From the NCBI GenBank assembly GCA_023430315.1, contig JAEZAW010000373.1, positions 1 through 7,205 of the forward strand: a stretch of 7,205 nt of DNA. Direction: 5' to 3'. The DNA comes from Pseudomonadota bacterium (GTDB taxonomy: Bacteria > Pseudomonadota > Alphaproteobacteria > Rhizobiales > Hyphomicrobiaceae). This document shows, piece after piece, positions 4,823 to 7,205 of the stretch. The number at the start of each line of letters is the position of its first letter. Positions within the stretch are counted from its first letter, which is position 1. The notes under the pieces are model-generated. The model saw only the letters and a program-made list of their open reading frames with translations. It made no database searches and was not told the DNA's origin. Both the position numbers and the translations under genes were made by a program.

Positions 4823-6658
4823 ATGGCGAGAGGGGCGGCGCGGGCACGGGCGCGCGAGCAGGATAGCGGCGAGGCGCAAGCCTATCTCGGTGTGACCACC
4901 TCGGCGCGCGGCTATACGTGGCGCGAACGGCTGGCACCGGGTGCCGCCAATACGGCGATCGCCATAAGTCAGCAGCATGGATTGCCGGAGCTGTTGGGCC
5001 GTGTGCTCGCCGCGCGCGGCATTGCCATCGACGATGTGCCAAACGTCCTCGATCCGACCATTCGGGCGCTCATGCCCGATCCGAGCACGCTCAATGACAT
5101 GGACAAGGCCGCGCGCCGGCTTGCTGACGCGATCGTCAAGCGTGAACGCGTCGCGGTATTCGGCGACTACGACGTTGATGGCGCGTGCTCGTCTGCGCTC
5201 ATGCGCCGCTTTCTGAATGCGCACGAGCTCGACGCAACAATCTATATCCCCGACCGCATGTTCGAGGGCTATGGCCCGAACGTCGCCGCCATTAAAGGCC
5301 TCGTCGAGAAGGGGGCGCAGCTCATCGTGACCGTGGACTGCGGCACGACGAGCTTCGAGCCGCTGGCGCCGCAACATCGCGGCAAGACGGATGTGCTCGT
5401 CATCGATCATCACCAGGCCGACGAGCAGCTTCCCGATGTATCGGCTGTCGTCAATCCGAACCGTCAGGACGATCTCTCGGGCCTCGGCCATCTTTGCGCG
5501 GCCGGCGTCGTGTTCATGCTGCTCGTCGCAACGACGCGCGAGCTGCGCAAGCGGGGCCATTACGAGAAGGCGGGACCGCCCAATCTGCTCTCCATGCTCG
5601 ATCTTGTCGCGCTCGCGACGGTCTGCGATGTCGTGCCGTTGCAGACGCTCAACCGCGCCTATGTCACGCGCGGCCTGGAGGTCATGCGTCAGCGGCAGAA
5701 TATCGGCCTGCGCGCGCTCGTCGATGCGGCGGGTCTCAACCAGCCGCCGACGCCCTATCTGCTGGGTTTCGTGCTTGGGCCGCGCATCAATGCGGGAGGG
5801 CGCATTGGCGATGCGGCGCTCGGCGCCCGCCTGCTCTCGCTGGATGACGAGACGGAAGCCGCGCGTATTGCCGTGCAGCTCGACAAGCTCAATCGCGAAC
5901 GCAAGGCCATCGAGACGCAGATGCTCGAAGAGGCCACGGCCGAAGCCGATCGGCTGATCGACGAGATGCCGGACCTGCCGATGCTGGTCCTTGCCTCGGA
6001 GCGCTGGCACAAGGGCGTCGTCGGACTCGTCGCGAGCCGCCTCGTCGATCGTTTTGGGCGCCCTGCCTGCGTCATCGCGTGGGAGGAGGGCGGACAGGGC
6101 ACGGGCTCGCTGCGCTCCATCGCCGGCGTCGACATTGGATCGGCAGTGCGCGCCGCAGCGGCTGATGGATTGCTCCTCAAGGGCGGTGGTCATGCCATGG
6201 CGGCCGGCCTCACGGTCGCGCGCGACAAGTTCGAGGCCGCGCGCACGTACCTCGCCGAGCAGGTCGCCTCGCCCGCGACGACGGCGCGCGCAGCGCGTGC
6301 GCTCGAGATCGACGGTGCGCTCACGCCGGCCGCCGCCAACGACACGCTCATCGAGCTGATCGAGCGCGCTGGGCCCTATGGCCAGGGCAATCCGCAGCCG
6401 CGCTTCGTCTTTCCCGCCCATCGTGTGCGCTTTGCCAAGGTCATGGGCGAAGCACACCTGCGCGTGACGCTTGAAGCGGACGATGGCAGCCGATTGGAGG
6501 GGATCGCCTTCCGCGCGGTCGGCCAGCCGCTCGGCGATCTGCTCACTAATACGGGTGGGATGCCGATTCACGTAGCGGGCAATCTGCGTCGCGATACCTG
6601 GGGTGGCCGCCAGCGCATCGAGCTGCAGATCGAGGATGCGGCTGATCCGAGAAGGTGA
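4823..6658 (+). CDS. recJ: Single-stranded-DNA-specific 5'-3' exonuclease RecJ
   Basis: RecJ degrades single-stranded DNA 5' to 3' with Mn2+/Mg2+, working with RecQ and RecFOR in gap repair, and in mismatch and base-excision repair. The 611-residue length is normal. DHH-domain motifs: D115-Y-D-V-D119-G, VDCG with D172, D195-H-H197, GHLCAAGV, and VCDVVPL with D269. The linker region has GPRINAGGRIGDAA. DHHA1-domain motifs are SERWHKGVVGLVASRLVDRF (H396), SLRSIAGVDIG and GGGHAMAAG (H457). From about residue 493 an OB-fold domain follows (GPYGQGNPQPRFVF, then VAGNLRRDTWGG). The ATG at 4823 is chosen because AGGGGG (4812-4817) lies just upstream; a GTG at 4817 is in frame but falls on that ribosome binding site. 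The gene has no close upstream partner on the strand (109-base gap) and may be transcribed alone. Frame and all key residues are intact. Confidence 0.97.
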   Translation: MARGAARARAREQDSGEAQAYLGVTTSARGYTWRERLAPGAANTAIAISQQHGLPELLGRVLAARGIAIDDVPNVLDPTIRALMPDPSTLNDMDKAARRLADAIVKRERVAVFGDYDVDGACSSALMRRFLNAHELDATIYIPDRMFEGYGPNVAAIKGLVEKGAQLIVTVDCGTTSFEPLAPQHRGKTDVLVIDHHQADEQLPDVSAVVNPNRQDDLSGLGHLCAAGVVFMLLVATTRELRKRGHYEKAGPPNLLSMLDLVALATVCDVVPLQTLNRAYVTRGLEVMRQRQNIGLRALVDAAGLNQPPTPYLLGFVLGPRINAGGRIGDAALGARLLSLDDETEAARIAVQLDKLNRERKAIETQMLEEATAEADRLIDEMPDLPMLVLASERWHKGVVGLVASRLVDRFGRPACVIAWEEGGQGTGSLRSIAGVDIGSAVRAAAADGLLLKGGGHAMAAGLTVARDKFEAARTYLAEQVASPATTARAARALEIDGALTPAAANDTLIELIERAGPYGQGNPQPRFVFPAHRVRFAKVMGEAHLRVTLEADDGSRLEGIAFRAVGQPLGDLLTNTGGMPIHVAGNLRRDTWGGRQRIELQIEDAADPRR

Positions 6659-6660
6659 GG

Positions 6661-6708
6661 TGAGTGAAGGCTGCTGACGCGGCAGACGTCATCTGTCATC
6701 TTCGCTCA
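6661..6708 (+). other. Imperfect inverted repeat between recJ and the Imm1-like gene
   Basis: TGAGTGAAG (6661-6669) can pair with CTTCGCTCA (6700-6708), nine pairs including one G-U, enclosing a small CTGC/GCAG stem (6671-6674 and 6682-6685). There is no T-run after it. It begins only two bases after the recJ stop, so it may act as a weak or factor-assisted end of the recJ transcript. A direct repeat AGGCTGC occurs at 6668-6674 and 6708-6714. Confidence 0.3.
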
Positions 6709-6733
6709 GGCTGCCTGCGTTTCGAGGCCTCCT

Positions 6734-7117
6734 GTGCGCCTAGCCGTCAATAATCAGCGCTTTGAAGTGACGTCGCGGGAAGAGCTGCGTGAAGCACTCG
6801 CATGGTTCACGCAGGAACAATTCCGCGAGATTTGGTTGCATGCTCCTGATGATTTTCCTGCGATCAGCGCTCTCGCCAACGGAACTAGCGGGTGGCTCAT
6901 GTACCTGCGCGAGGCGGGCGACGCCGGCTTCAGCTCTCGCAATCCCGCCTACGATGGTAAGCTTAGCGCACGGCTCAGTTATCGCCTGAGCAACGGGCAG
7001 ATCGACGAGTATCCTGCGAGCTGGGCTATTCCAGAGGTGGAGCTTTTTGAAGCTCTTGCTTACTTTGTCGAGCACACAGCCCGTCCGCCATTTGTCACTT
7101 GGCACGACGACGCCTGA
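6734..7117 (+). CDS. Imm1-like immunity protein
   Basis: Predicted 127-residue soluble protein without a signal peptide. The layout resembles Imm1-family immunity proteins (PF14430): an N-terminal strand and helix (REELREALAWFTQEQFREIWL), a central segment ending in SGWLMYLRE, a later strand (LSYRLSNGQIDEYPASWAIP), then a helix with VELFEALAYFVEHTARPP and the ending FVTWHDD, close to the family's usual 'ARPxxVxW' close. Imm1 proteins neutralise toxin domains of bacterial polymorphic toxins in the cytosol. The start is a GTG at 6734 with GAGG (6724-6727) six bases upstream; no in-frame ATG near the N-terminus fits better. Base composition differs from recJ: by hand count 34/60 G+C at 6841-6900 and 30/60 at 7021-7080, against 37/60 at 5881-5940 and 48/60 at 6241-6300 in recJ. 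This suggests transfer. No toxin gene lies beside it on the left, and the right side is outside the window. The family call rests on recall of the pattern and is moderately sure. Confidence 0.65.
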   Translation: MRLAVNNQRFEVTSREELREALAWFTQEQFREIWLHAPDDFPAISALANGTSGWLMYLREAGDAGFSSRNPAYDGKLSARLSYRLSNGQIDEYPASWAIPEVELFEALAYFVEHTARPPFVTWHDDA

Positions 7118-7168
7118 GCAGAGGCGGCAAATACTGAGGTTGGTAAGCGACGCCGCCCCTCAACCTAA

Positions 7169-7197
7169 CCTTCTCCCCGTGAAGGACGGGGAGAAGG
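7169..7197. repeat. Palindromic repeat with 12-bp arms (dispersed-repeat type)
   Basis: CCTTCTCCCCGT (7169-7180), a five-base loop GAAGG, and ACGGGGAGAAGG (7186-7197) form a perfect inverted repeat. The preceding CCCCTCAACCTAA (7156-7168) is also typical of the short dispersed palindromes with CTCCCC/GGGGAG cores seen in many Rhizobiales genomes. It lies 51 bases after the Imm1-like stop. It would fold into a very stable hairpin and could end transcription from both sides. The element may continue past the window edge. Confidence 0.75.
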
Positions 7198-7205
7198 GAT
7201 ATGAC

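Noticed and set aside
3880..4824. A 314-codon minus-strand open frame across the cyclase gene
   Set aside because: It is the antisense of a well-supported PF04199 protein. No domain or ribosome binding site supports it.
4775..6571. A 598-codon open frame on the minus strand across recJ
   Set aside because: It is antisense to an intact RecJ with every catalytic motif, and its protein is rich in Arg, Ala, Asp and His with no recognisable domain. Long antisense frames are expected from codon bias in GC-rich genes.

Overview
The window is a compact, GC-rich stretch of chromosome, almost certainly from an alphaproteobacterium and probably from the Hyphomicrobiales (Rhizobiales). The evidence is the thrB-rnhA gene order with an APH-type homoserine kinase, the family relationships of the proteins, the high G+C coding sequence with long antisense shadow frames, and a CTCCCC/GGGGAG palindrome at the right edge of a type common in that group. 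Genus is not assigned. Most of the window is core-genome housekeeping sequence. No mobile element, CRISPR array, tRNA or rRNA was found.

Layout. (1) 1-698, plus strand: the 3' end of thrB (homoserine kinase), with its stop overlapping the start of rnhA (RNase HI). (2) 695-1371, minus strand: two translationally coupled small genes of the dimeric alpha/beta-barrel class, a NIPSNAP-family protein and then an antibiotic-biosynthesis-monooxygenase-like (ABM) protein. The ABM stop codon overlaps the rnhA stop. (3) 1372-1518: a divergent intergenic region. (4) 1519-3602, plus strand: a probable operon of a GFA/CENP-V zinc protein, an exported protein of unknown function and kdsA (KDO-8-phosphate synthase, lipopolysaccharide inner core), with gaps of only 14 and 15 bases. 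(5) 3603-3768: an unusually structured leader containing a palindromic operator candidate and a helix that would cover the ribosome binding site of the next gene. (6) 3769-4713: an exported cyclase-family (PF04199) metal-dependent hydrolase. (7) 4714-4822: two back-to-back hairpins and a near-consensus alphaproteobacterial LexA box. (8) 4823-6658: recJ, the single-strand DNA exonuclease. (9) 6734-7117: a small gene resembling Imm1-family immunity proteins, with visibly lower G+C and no toxin partner in view. (10) 7169-7197: a 12-bp-arm palindromic repeat at the window edge.

The genes do not form one pathway: amino-acid synthesis, RNA:DNA hybrid removal, envelope synthesis and DNA repair are simply neighbours. 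The least ordinary parts are the leader of the cyclase gene, with an SD-sequestering helix enclosing mutually exclusive hairpins, and the orphan Imm1-like gene beside a dispersed palindrome. No multi-gene system that is clearly new is visible here.
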